From: Hymenolepis diminuta
Taxonomy: Eukaryota > Platyhelminthes > Cestoda > Cyclophyllidea > Hymenolepididae
Length of the DNA: 64,000 nt
Direction: 5' to 3'
Assembly (NCBI GenBank): GCA_900708905.1
Contig: CAADRB010000011.1
Span: 2,887,981-2,951,980 of the forward strand
The translations under genes and the position numbers were made by a program. Positions 1-10,300 of this stretch are shown here, one piece after another. The first letter of the stretch is position 1. Each line of letters starts with the position of its first letter. Below the pieces are notes generated by a model that did no database searches, was not told the origin of the DNA, and was given only the letters and a program-made list of their open reading frames with translations.

Positions 1-485
1 GTCAACACGTTCTTTTCATACCTTTACGATGTCAGCTAACTCACGCAACTTCACGTTTTAATCATTCAAAATGATTTTGTGGATTTTTTAAAATGTTTTC
101 TGGTGTTACCGCCTCATTTGGACGTCCACTGCGTTCTGCAACATCGGTGTCTCTACGACCACGTCTGAAGTCAGCAAACCAACGTTTTATTGTTTTTTCT
201 GATGGAGCGGAGTCCCTATAACACTTCAAGCAATTGCTTCGCTTGAACGGTATTTTTCCCATCAAGAAGCAGTATAAAATTAAAACACGAAATTGTTTTT
301 GATGGATTGTTTTGAAAATAACAAAAGTAGTGTCACTCTTAGTACAATAACTCACAAACTAATGAATAGAATATCATGAAATTTTAACAGNTGTCTTTTG
401 AAGGTTAGTATTAACTGAAAAAGGTGACTGCAATAAAACTAGCGTCATCTAAGTGTTAGGCCCGGGACTTTTCAGCCCATGTGTT
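1..485 (-). mobile_element. 5' part of a broken mariner-type transposon
   Basis: The minus strand encodes the N-terminal DNA-binding half of a mariner transposase. The stretch KQFRVLILYCFLMGK is followed by DSAPSEKTIKRWFADFRRGR and by DVAERSGRPNEAVTPENI, which is the conserved HTH and linker signature of the family. The frame breaks near position 90, but recognisable transposase sequence (the region after TPENI) continues in other frames to the window edge, so the copy is frameshifted and inactive. Upstream of the start lies a typical mariner 5' UTR. The element appears to end at about 460-485, where the minus strand reads ACATGGGCTGAAAAGTCCCG, a mariner-like terminal sequence. The rest of the element lies outside the window. 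The catalytic domain is not present here. Confidence 0.85.
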
Positions 486-489
486 AAAG

Positions 490-2690
490 AATAGCCTTGC
501 AAATAGGAAAAGTGTCTTTTAAAAGAGAGAATGCAGGACGTTGAGTTACATGGATGTTGAGAATTTGGATTAAAGAAAAATTAATCTTAGAGAACAAAAT
601 TCTCATAAAATTTCTGCAATTAGGAAAGAGAATAGAATTGATTCGACTGTAATTTCAGGAGATTACAAGCCTTGTCTTAACTAAATTAAACCAAGTTAAA
701 TTGAATTACTTGAGCAATGTGATACATTCGTTTGGCAAACTTACACTCAGATATGTTCAAAGGGATCTACCTAACAAAGTAGGTATTTAATATATTCAGA
801 ACGAAAAAGAACAGTTAATTACGATTTGGGAATGGCAACCTAGTTAAAACCAATAGAAAATTAGATCTGACACTCTTCGTTACTTATTGATTCACTCACT
901 CCCTGCGCCTTGCGGTTTACCCATCCGTCTTCATATGAGCTGCTCATCAACTTTTATCTAACACTTGCCTTTTGGGCTTTACTATGTTAAGTTCATACTA
1001 TCATATATTGGTCGTGTCTTTTTCGGGGTGGCCAAATTATAGGCGCTAAGATTACGACCACCGAATAATAGCAGACAACTAAAGTACTACTGATACAGAA
1101 GGTTAAGTCAAAGGTAAATCAGGACCTGAGAATCAAGCGTCTGAACCACCAGCTTTTTAACCGGCGTGTTGTTGAACCGTGTCCTAGCTGAATAGAATGT
1201 TCCCAAGATATCTCAAGACATGGAAGTTGTAATGACTAGGGAGGATTTGTCACAGTGTTACGTAGATAAAGTGATTTTAAGACGCTATTCTCATAATCTT
1301 AACTTTCTTACTCCTCAGTAGATGATTTATTGAGAGCTTTTTAACGGCATTGAAATTTCTTCCTAAAAGTCAACCGATATTATGCAATTTTTATTTGTTA
1401 AATGTTTAAATAAATCAGGTTTTAAGAAAGAATAACTCAACTAACATTGAAATTTTAACCTGAAGAGAAGGAACTGCTGAGGATATAACCGCCAAACGTT
1501 TTACTCGTTGAAACATTCCAAAAACTGCCAGCAGATGTTTCACATGCACTTTGATACGACTTCCCAAAATGAGAAAGACCAAACGTTTCAGACGATATCA
1601 GTAACTACAGAAGCACTTTTGATTCATCGCAAATATTAATAATTTACTAAAAGGAAGAAAAAACGGACATGCTTTCAAATTTGATAAGCGGGTTTGAATT
1701 CATGATTTTTTCATAAAACGATGCACGGTTGGGTATTTGTATATACAGGTTAGAAAGTTATCTGATAGAATATGTTTTTTATTTTGATATAGTTTTTCTA
1801 TATTAGTCATTCTCATCTTACTCTTATTTGGTAAATTCTTTTAAGTCAAAATACATTGGCAAATAAAGAAAATGAAAGACTCACTCTGCTATCTATTCTT
1901 AGACTGAAACCTAGAAATTAGAAACAACTCAATTGGACAACCTTAATTTTAGCATCCCCTCACCTTTCTAATTTTTCATCCATAACTTCTATTCATTGCA
2001 TAGTATTCTCTAATTATCACTTTGTTTTGCAGTGTTGATTAGTATGTAGAATTGAACTTGAGTGAACTCCAATGCACTTCGATATACTTGAACTCAGCTA
2101 ACATCTTACTATTAAGAAGGAAATATCGGTCGAAATAGTATTATTCACTATTCCAGTTAGTTGGCTGGTCGATTATTTGTCAATTTCGTGGATACAAATT
2201 CATTTAAGACGCCAAAGAATAAATTTTCCTATGAATTATGGAGTATAGGTAAAAGAAGTGATCCAGTGTTCGATCAGATAATTGACTCATAAATTAGATA
2301 TGTTTCATTTATTTTTAACTACTCTTTGATCACCCCTCCTTATTCGCTTACGAGATTGTATACTGTCTCACAGGTATGGATACTTTCTCATGGGTAATTA
2401 TAATTATCGTATAAATTAAATTTACCTTCAATTCAGTAAAACATCCCTGTAGCATTGATATCTTCCAATATCATGTATTGTGTAAGAATGAAATTAGACT
2501 TAAAACAGATTTTTAAAAAATTAATTTGCTTGATTACTTTTAAACTGTACAAAGTTCCTTATTTTCGAAAAGCAAGGTTAGTTCAAAGTATTTATCGTCA
2601 AATACTGCACAAAAATTTACTATTCACATTGTAATAGTAATAGAAAGAGGAGACTTCAGAAATAGACCACTGATAGCAGACAACTACAAG
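490..2690. other. Gene-free AT-rich stretch
   Basis: I see no coding exon, RNA gene or clear repeat in this stretch. It is ordinary AT-rich noncoding DNA with frequent stop codons in all frames. Confidence 0.5.
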
Positions 2691-2700
2691 TTATTTTTTG

Positions 2701-2735
2701 ATTGGCTAAAACCAACCTGGCCTTGGCTATAAATA
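2701..2735 (+). promoter_or_regulatory. Candidate promoter (inverted CCAAT and TATA box) of the channel gene
   Basis: ATTGGCT (an inverted CCAAT box) at 2701-2707 is followed 21 bases later by TATAAATA at 2728-2735, the standard arrangement of a TATA promoter. A start of transcription would then be expected near 2758-2768, about 380 bases before the ATG of the channel. Because a good splice acceptor touches that ATG, this distance would be filled by a 5'-UTR exon and an intron; a possible donor is GTAAAA at 2941, giving a 201-nt intron. This is inference from motifs only, and TATA-like strings are common in AT-rich DNA. Confidence 0.35.
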
Positions 2736-3130
2736 TGCTACTGGTTAACAAGTTTTTATTATCTTATGCCGATTGTATGAGCGGTGGGTTTGAATTAAAA
2801 TTTATTTCGATAAAATCCCAATTAACCCTCATTAATGCTGTCATTTTGCTTATTTCATTCTTGTTAATTGTGCAAACACACTATTATTCAATTATATTTA
2901 TAACTGCACAGCATTGCATATTTATTTTATTGTTGAGCAAGTAAAATCATTATTTACTTTCCTATCTCGAAATGAAGGCTTTATATACTTCCTTTATATG
3001 TTTATGCTTGGCTCAAGTGTTGTGTGTGAGATGAGAGATGACACATCTACTCCGCGCGTTTGTGTGTTCTAGAGGTGCATCATTCTGCTTGTGAGAGTGG
3101 ACGCTACACACTCTCTTAAAGTAGTTTTTG

Positions 3131-3141
3131 TCCCTTCTTAG
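3131..3141 (+). other. Splice (or trans-splice) acceptor directly before the channel ATG
   Basis: The pyrimidine-rich run TTTTTGTCCCTTCTTAG ends exactly at base 3141, and the ATG begins at 3142. This is a strong 3' splice site. It implies either a 5'-UTR intron or addition of a spliced leader, so the start codon is the first codon of its exon. No in-frame Met lies upstream without an intervening stop. Confidence 0.6.
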
Positions 3142-4437
3142 ATGAATCTACATATATTACTGTTCTTTTTGGTGATTTCACCAGTTTATGGCAATTATTG
3201 TCGGGAAGGTATCGCTGGGGACGACTGCAATGATCTAGATGCCATTATTCAGCGTATATTCAATAAATACTCCAAATATGATCGCCCCAAGCCAAAGCGA
3301 GTTCTTCCTAACAATATCACCTCCGATACTGTATTTGTAGAGGTGAATATGTTCATAAGCACATTTAGTACCATTAGTATGGTGAATATGGATTACAGCT
3401 TGGACTTCCTGCTTAGACAGCGTTGGTATGATCCACGCTTGGACGTTTCTAGCCGCTATAGTTATGCTGACGTACCCATTCATCTCCATATGGATAAAAT
3501 CTGGCTACCAGATCTATTCTTCCGTAATTCCAAATCTTCCGAACTAAATTCTCAAACAACACCAAATACATTGGCATGGATTTCGTCAAACGGAATGATT
3601 ACTTACTCTCAAAAACTTTCTGTACGCCTGTTTTGCCATATGGAACTTTGGGATTTTCCAATTGATACACAGATTTGCAAGGCCAACATCGGTAGCTACG
3701 GTTATCCAACAAGAGATCTTGAATTTCGATGGTGGAATGACGAGGGTTACGATCAAAATGGAACTAAACACAGTGGAGAAATTCTGAATGCGGCAGTTCA
3801 GTTCAGTGAAATTCTCCAAATGAATGAATTCGATATCGTCTCTTACAATTGCACATACTGCGATAAGAACTTCAAGAACACTGGAAGCTTCACTTGTTTG
3901 AATATTGATTTCATATTAGGCCGAAAATTTGGATTCTATCTTCTCTATGCATATTTGCCATCTCTCCTTGTTGTTATGATTGCTTGGATGTCATTTATGA
4001 TTGATTCTGGAGCCACTGCAGCACGTACCTCTTTGGGGCTTCTCACAGTCCTATCACTCATTACTCAAAGTGCTGCAGTTCTGTCACAACTTCCAAGAGT
4101 GTCCTATATCAAAGCTATCGATACATGGTTCTTTATTTGTTTCTCATTTGTTGTTGGGGCTTTGCTCGAATTCGCTTTCGTGAATACAACAATTAGAAGA
4201 GAAGCAAAACAGCGGAAGATGACTAAATGGTCAATTGAACAAGCAGAAACTTGTCAAACTGGAAAGGGGCCATGTGATCAAACAATTGACTTAAAAAAGA
4301 TATCCGTAGTAAAAGCTGAAAGACAGGAGCGCTACTGTATCAAAGCGAAATTCTTAGATAGAATATTTGTGATTATTTATCCTCTTTGTTTCCTAATTTT
4401 TAACATCATTTACTGGTGTATCTACTTAAAGAAATGA
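3142..4437 (+). CDS. Glutamate/glycine-type Cys-loop ligand-gated chloride channel subunit, intronless CDS
   Basis: This is a complete 431-residue pentameric ligand-gated channel subunit of the GluCl/glycine-receptor group, expected in neuronal or muscle membranes. A signal peptide (1-17) precedes the ligand-binding domain, with WLPD at 121-124, the 13-residue Cys-loop C165-C179 containing FPID, and the second cysteine loop (C237/C240 to C252, NTGSFTC) typical of GluCl and glycine receptors. M1 is about 264-286, M2 about 292-314, M3 about 326-348 and M4 about 406-428. The M3-M4 loop is short, near 60 residues. N-glycosylation sequons lie at N58, N206 and N236. The family pore motif PAR is AAR here (A293, A294, R295), 6' is Leu (L301) rather than Thr, and the M3 glycine is Phe (F331). 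Anion selectivity is inferred from family, not shown. Related genes normally carry several introns; this CDS has none. It could be a divergent lineage-specific subunit that needs a partner. Family assignment is firm, ligand is not. Confidence 0.95.
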   Translation: MNLHILLFFLVISPVYGNYCREGIAGDDCNDLDAIIQRIFNKYSKYDRPKPKRVLPNNITSDTVFVEVNMFISTFSTISMVNMDYSLDFLLRQRWYDPRLDVSSRYSYADVPIHLHMDKIWLPDLFFRNSKSSELNSQTTPNTLAWISSNGMITYSQKLSVRLFCHMELWDFPIDTQICKANIGSYGYPTRDLEFRWWNDEGYDQNGTKHSGEILNAAVQFSEILQMNEFDIVSYNCTYCDKNFKNTGSFTCLNIDFILGRKFGFYLLYAYLPSLLVVMIAWMSFMIDSGATAARTSLGLLTVLSLITQSAAVLSQLPRVSYIKAIDTWFFICFSFVVGALLEFAFVNTTIRREAKQRKMTKWSIEQAETCQTGKGPCDQTIDLKKISVVKAERQERYCIKAKFLDRIFVIIYPLCFLIFNIIYWCIYLKK

Positions 4438-4558
4438 CACAGGACAAATTTTTGTAAACTTTATCTCAACATATACATACATGTCTGTTTTCTTTGCGCT
4501 TATAATATGTAACTAATCATCCGAAAATTAAATTCAATCGTTTTCACATTTTTTAAAG

Positions 4559-4564
4559 AATAAA
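4559..4564 (+). terminator. Poly(A) signal of the channel gene
   Basis: A canonical AATAAA lies 122 bases after the TGA stop of the channel, so a 3' UTR of about 140 bases is expected. No genomic poly(A) tail is seen after it. Confidence 0.5.
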
Positions 4565-4579
4565 ACAACTTCTCTATTT

Positions 4580-6868
4580 ATTGATTGAATGCCAAAATAA
4601 GTCAACAAAAATGAAGAGCGATTAGAATAAGATTTAATATTAATATTAAAATGTTCCTTTGCGAATGAGTGCATGTTTGTATGGAAACCCATAATTGTAC
4701 CACAACTAATTGGTTGAACAAAATCATAAAACTACAGTTAAAAGAAAGCAATACTAAAACCAGCCAGTAGAATCACTGCTTGGAAGTATTCTATAAGGGT
4801 TAACGCGATTAAATGGCTTTTTACAAATCAAAAGACTAGAATTAAATGTAGAGCAGGGCTATGTTAGAAGAAAGGGATAAGTCATTAGAGGGCAAAGGTA
4901 GGTATCATGTATCGGTACAGAATGGGTAAAAGTGGGTTGGAACGTTAAGTAGAGTTGACAGTATAGAGTCCCTTGTTTCTGGATAAACAACCAATAAATA
5001 CTATCACTTGGCAAGCAGGACAGAGCAGACGAATTGATCAATACAAGCATTCAGTGGAATGATTCGATAATAAGATTAGAGATCAAGAAAAGAAATATGC
5101 AAAGGATGAAGTGGAGAAGATAGACTTGGTGTATAAATAAAGATAAAAGCTAAGCGTAGTTGGGAAATTAAGATTCCTATTGGTGGTAATAAAACACGAA
5201 ACTAAGTCATAACATGACATTAAAACCTACATTCTACTGGGTATAAGATGTATTCATTAAGACCACTCCAGTTATGAGACCATCTTGCACCTGCTACGAC
5301 ATTGAGAAAATCTTGAATAGGGTTTATTGTAACAGAACAGTTTCAACGGCTTATTGAATTCATACTGTGAACTCACGTCCGTGTAAAAAGATCGAAGTCT
5401 TGATGGGGAGAAATGTCGTCGTAGTTACGAAAGCTGCTCCATCACGCAGAAAGGTGACATGCATTAATTTGCTGACTGTTGTTTTGAGGTAGAATTAATT
5501 TCGATATATTTCAACATTTTCATCTTGGAGTTATTATTTTAAGAAAGATGGAGATGAGCTGAGATGTGAAAAAGGAGAGTAGAGTGCTAGAAGAATTTCC
5601 ATTTCGTTATGACTTTATTGCTTTATTCAGAAGGCAGCTTGGAAAGTTTGAGAGCAGATTACAAGGGAAACAGGGAGAACATGGATAAAATGAGGGCAAA
5701 CTATTTGATCACAGGCCGTAGCATTAATTGACTATCAAAAGCCCGGGATTTTCATCCTAGAGATATTTAGTGTAAAGATATATCATAGCTGCAGAATTAG
5801 ATCTTCTAGTCATACTACAGCATAAGAGAGGCATACTTTACAAAAATTTTATATAGAATTAGTCTTATTTTCCTGAAGAAATGGTCAATGATGAGGTATT
5901 ATTATTTAACAACTTCTGATCGTTGTTCCTACATATAAATATAGGGGTGTTGAAGTTAGGGCACGAGGCTAACAGTAGGTGATCAAACAAAAGAACAAAG
6001 AGCTGATTAGACCAAGGTGTATTTAACGAACCACAATAGAGACATTCGAAAGGGTATAGGAGAATTGAGGAAGGGAGCGAGGGAAGATGTATCTGACAAG
6101 GGACAGTCAATATTATATATGTCCGTATTGAAAGGCAATTTGTATTCGTCACTTGGATGAGGACGCGCTTGAGGACATAATTGTGTGTGCTTTAACTGGA
6201 AGGGACGGTAGTAGAAAAGGGGACAGTGTGGACAGGAATGGTGCTTCTCCAACTATCATCTGAGGCACACTTAGCTTTTCCGATCGATGAGGATGAGCCA
6301 CTTGGGGACACATGACATTTATCTGTAAAGAGCCTGGGGTCACAATAAGGTTGACAATTTCACGCATCCCTCTGAGTAAAAGATGATTAAATTTCGGTAA
6401 ATAGTGATGACGTTAGGTAGATATTTCAGAGGCGAGGGATTTATCCTTCAAGGGAAACAAACAAAGGCATCGTGATTGGTTTATTTTTTACATATTTCAC
6501 ATGTTTTTACACGTTTCCAGTTGAAGCTTTAATATGAAGAAAAGCTTTCATTTTAGAATATTTTTAGCTTTGTTTTTCAGGCAACATTTGCATAAGCGTA
6601 AATGTAGTTGATTCTAATGATATTTTAATATATCGTTTGCAATTAAAATGAAATAACCTTATAGAAATGAAGATTAATGTAATGAATGGAAATGAAATGA
6701 TCATGGAAGCTCTGGCTGCTGATTTTACTCTACTAGTATCTTGAATAAATAGAAAATTGAAGTTGTGAATTCTACCAAATAAATAAATCAATCAATCAAA
6801 TAGTCATCGTGGATACAAACTTGATTTAGAATCCTATGAAACAAATCCTGAAATGTGAACCCTGAAAC
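4580..6868. other. Gene-poor stretch with purine-rich segments
   Basis: No supported gene. Purine-rich tracts recur (about 4850-5050, 5520-5700 and 5940-6260), which make long pyrimidine-coded open frames on the minus strand that look like low-complexity artefacts. A possible retroelement relic at 5865-6367 is listed separately. At 5742-5757 there is a short string resembling the mariner end (GCCCGGGATTTT), too short to call. Confidence 0.4.
5865..6367 (-). pseudogene. Possible retroelement relic with a C2HC zinc-finger-like motif
   Basis: Three overlapping minus-strand frames read through this stretch. One of them (6007-6252) contains CPHC, then 11 residues, then H-x3-C (HTQLC), a C2HC zinc-knuckle-like arrangement, followed by PQARPHPSDEY. 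Such single fingers occur near the N terminus of some non-LTR retrotransposon proteins, and the broken reading frames would suit a dead copy. No reverse transcriptase or endonuclease motif is visible nearby. The match is weak and may be chance in pyrimidine-rich sequence. Confidence 0.2.
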
Positions 6869-6869
6869 G

Positions 6870-7383
6870 TTAGATAACAACTAGCTGTTTGCAGCTAACA
6901 AATAACGACAACAATAATAGTCATCAATTCGTAGCTGTTTGAGCAAGAACTAACAGCAATTGTGAAGCAGAAATGTAGTCAAGGCAACTACAACGAATAT
7001 TGATACGAGTGACAGAGAGGGAGAGATAGAGAGGGGAGTGTGGAGAGGAAGAGAGGAGATGAGCAGGAAGTGTAGGAGCCGGTAGCTAACACACATGTGT
7101 TGTTATTCTGTGGAAAACAAAGATAGCTTTATGAGTCACTTGAGTAAGACCGCGCGAGAACATGAGTGCAGATGTGGTTTTTATGTGAAGCGAGGCGAAT
7201 AGAGGGGAAGGGGGGGGTGGAGGGAAATCAATGGGCGCTTTTAGACATGGCAGATAGGACTTATGCGTCATAGGGACTTAAAAGACATCACCCCAACTTC
7301 TTGGGCGAAAAACCGAAGTATTGTCATTGGGAATGCGAATAAAAAGTAACTCTGGAATTGCATAAAGAGTTATCCTTCAAATG
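6870..7383 (-). repeat. Dispersed repeat family A, copy 1 (inverted relative to copy 2)
   Basis: The reverse complement of this block matches 14049-14573 over its whole length. Shared landmarks in the same order are GAAGGATAACTCT, TTTTATTCGCATTC, TCCCTATGACGCATAA, CTTCACATAAAA, CAAGTGACTCAT, a CT-rich microsatellite-like tract (7015-7060 here), and GTTGTTATCTAAC at the far end. No terminal inverted repeat or transposase is evident, so it is probably a non-autonomous element or part of a longer one. The open frame at 7086-7271 is a by-product of this repeat. Confidence 0.75.
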
Positions 7384-10300
7384 TTGAACAGTAAAGCGTA
7401 TCAATTACATTATTTTTTCTCTTCATGCTTCATCACATTTCACTTCCTGCACAAATTTAGTACTTTTGAAAATCAAGTAAAAACATTTTCATATAGACCT
7501 GAACTCCGCATTTTTATTTCGCTTCACTTTAATTCCGCATTGATTTAAATTATTTATCGCAAATGCCTAGATTTTTAATGAAATTTAAATATATAAACAT
7601 TTTGGGAAATGAAAGATACAAATACCATAAACACAAATGCGTCTGTCTGTGTAGAAATCCATAACATAACTTAATTAAAATTAACAATTGCTTCAGAGAC
7701 AATAAAGCCAACTACGGTGACAACTCATTTGAACTTCTTTCTGGAAGGAACGTTTAATCGGACCCTGGGAATAAATGAGTTTGCTTAGCCTCGTCTGTAA
7801 TTTGTGCAACCACCTTTGGTATTGTTCCATTTCAACAAAAAATAGGTTTAGTAAGATCAATTTCCTCGGGTTCTTTGCATTAATCATCCACTAGTACCGG
7901 TTAGTTAGAACGGAAAATGGGCTTTGGTTCACCCTAAATGTGGTTGCACTGACCAAAACATTTGGAAGACTTGAACATGAAGGATAATTCGGGAGTCCTG
8001 GGGAGGGAAGGGGAGGGGTCTGTGAACAACAGCTTTCTTTTTATCCTACTTTTTGGCACTGTTTACACTGATACTGCTTGAAAGGACATTGTTGAGGGAA
8101 GTCCCAACATCGGTAGCATCAACAAGGAGAAGATGGTTTGACTTAAGGACTCAGTTAAGACAAAAATTTTGTGGACTGGGGTACGAAGGCGAATATTTTT
8201 TGCACCAAACACGTGATCATGGAGTCAAAATCAATAAGATCTGAATCCATCGTGAAATTTGAAATGTTTACCCATTCTCTGACTGACTTATACAGAATCA
8301 AGTCATCTCTGACCGCATGGACAAGAGTAGCAGTACGGTGAACTATATGGGAGAAGGTACAATAAGAAGATAGGATACAATTTTTAGTAAAAATATGAGA
8401 AACAGTGGTAGTATGTGTGATGGGAATATCACGAGAATAGTTGGCCTCAACTTGTGTACAAAGAACCCCTATTTCTGCGGGCAGGCTTTTAAAAATTTCC
8501 CATAGCACCGATTGTTGCACTATTTCCTGAGAGAACCAAATGTGTTTGTTTTCCGTATTGTAAAATCGTCAGGGATGACAAATAATATGTGTTGGTTACT
8601 ATTATAAACCCATTAGCATTCAAAAACAGCCGAAATTCCCCTAAATTAAATAGTAATAGAGATTAAGCAAATTCCGGTAATTTACTTATCATTCTGCATA
8701 ACAGCTACCTTTCATTTTAGCACATTCTAGCAAATAATTAATAATAAATTATCAAATTACTTTTTTAGAATATAATGTATTCATTTTTCTACAAGAGACT
8801 CATAAATAGCTTAAGTCATAAATATTATAGTACAAATGTAAATAGCCGCAAAATATGTAAATATGAATTTTTATTATGTAACGCAAATCGATAGATATTT
8901 GATAGGTATATGATCCATATTTCTAAACAATATCATTCACGAAACAAAGAATATCTTCGGTTAAAATAACCAAAAAATTATATCGAAGCATAATATGTCA
9001 GAGTGATCACCTCAAACAAATAAGGCCAACTTAAAATTTCTAAGTTACTGCAAATTCCAGCTTACACCAGCCACATTCCATGTATAAATAAAGATGAGAG
9101 TGGCGTAACCATCTCTTCTTTTAGCCAGGTGTTAAATTTCTTCTGGGTTAAACGAACTGGGGTTGGCTTTTGAAATATGTGACTGTGAAACCACGGAATA
9201 AATCAAATTCTATTCCATAAAAACAATACACTTTTTCCTCCATTGTCTTAAAAATTAATTTTCAACAGTTATGGCGCAAACTGCAACCCGAGTTCCAAAG
9301 ATAACTCTACTTTTCCAGAAAAAACCTTCATATTTTATCTTCCTCTTCATTTGATAAATGTAATATTTAAAGCTCTAAATTTTTTGCTGAAGTTCAAATT
9401 TATAATACGAGCATTAATTATTCACTCTCGACGATTAACTGGACTTCATTGAATAGAACCATAAAATTTGGTGGATGCTGTATTTACAATAATACAGCGT
9501 AGGTCTTATATAAATCGATTCAGTTATGTTCAATTTAGCAAAGTTAAGCGAAAAATGAGGAAATTTGAATTTCATTTAGAAAATTAGGGTAATAAAGCAT
9601 TCACATTTTATGATTAAACAAGAGCAAAGCTTTTAGCTCTAGTAGATATTTTAAATCATATTAAAAAGTAGAACGACGGAAAAATGTGCTGGAAATCGTG
9701 ACTTATGAAGTAATGATTATAATATGAAGTTTGTTTGCTTTATCAACCTTGTAAACATTTCGCTATTCAAACAAGCGGAAAAAGCGGTATATAATTTGAG
9801 AAAAGGGTAGGGCACTATGGCATAGGATTCTGAAATTTAATTGCTTTACTACCTAGATCCGAAAAGATGTTTTGCCATCTTTGCCGCTTTCCTTTAAAGG
9901 GACTAGTTTTAATATGAACATCGTAATTGTGAGTCACATTCTGGTATTTTGAGCTTAAACCAATTCTTATCCGCTATCCTTTCTATAAAACCGAAATCAA
10001 CCAGAAATCAGCACATGAAGCTCCTTGTGACCATTTTGTTCAAAGATCAGCGTTCATTTTTTGTGAATATCCAAATAAAATTTGTAACCTTACACCTTAA
10101 TTGTTTGGTTGAATTTCTAATTAACAGTTTAAATAACATTTTTAGAGAAGATAAAATAGCAAGTTAAACTTTATTAATATTATTTGACCGAAAACTTTAA
10201 GTTTGAACAATTTAGTTTTCAAATCCATTTTAAACGCGTATTAAATATTTCTACTGCTTTATTTTGTATCCGATATGGATCATATCGTTGATAATTTAAT

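Noticed and set aside
2702..2944. 80-codon open frame before the channel gene
   Set aside because: It begins at a TTG, is AT-driven and hydrophobic, and overlaps the predicted promoter and 5' region; no protein features.
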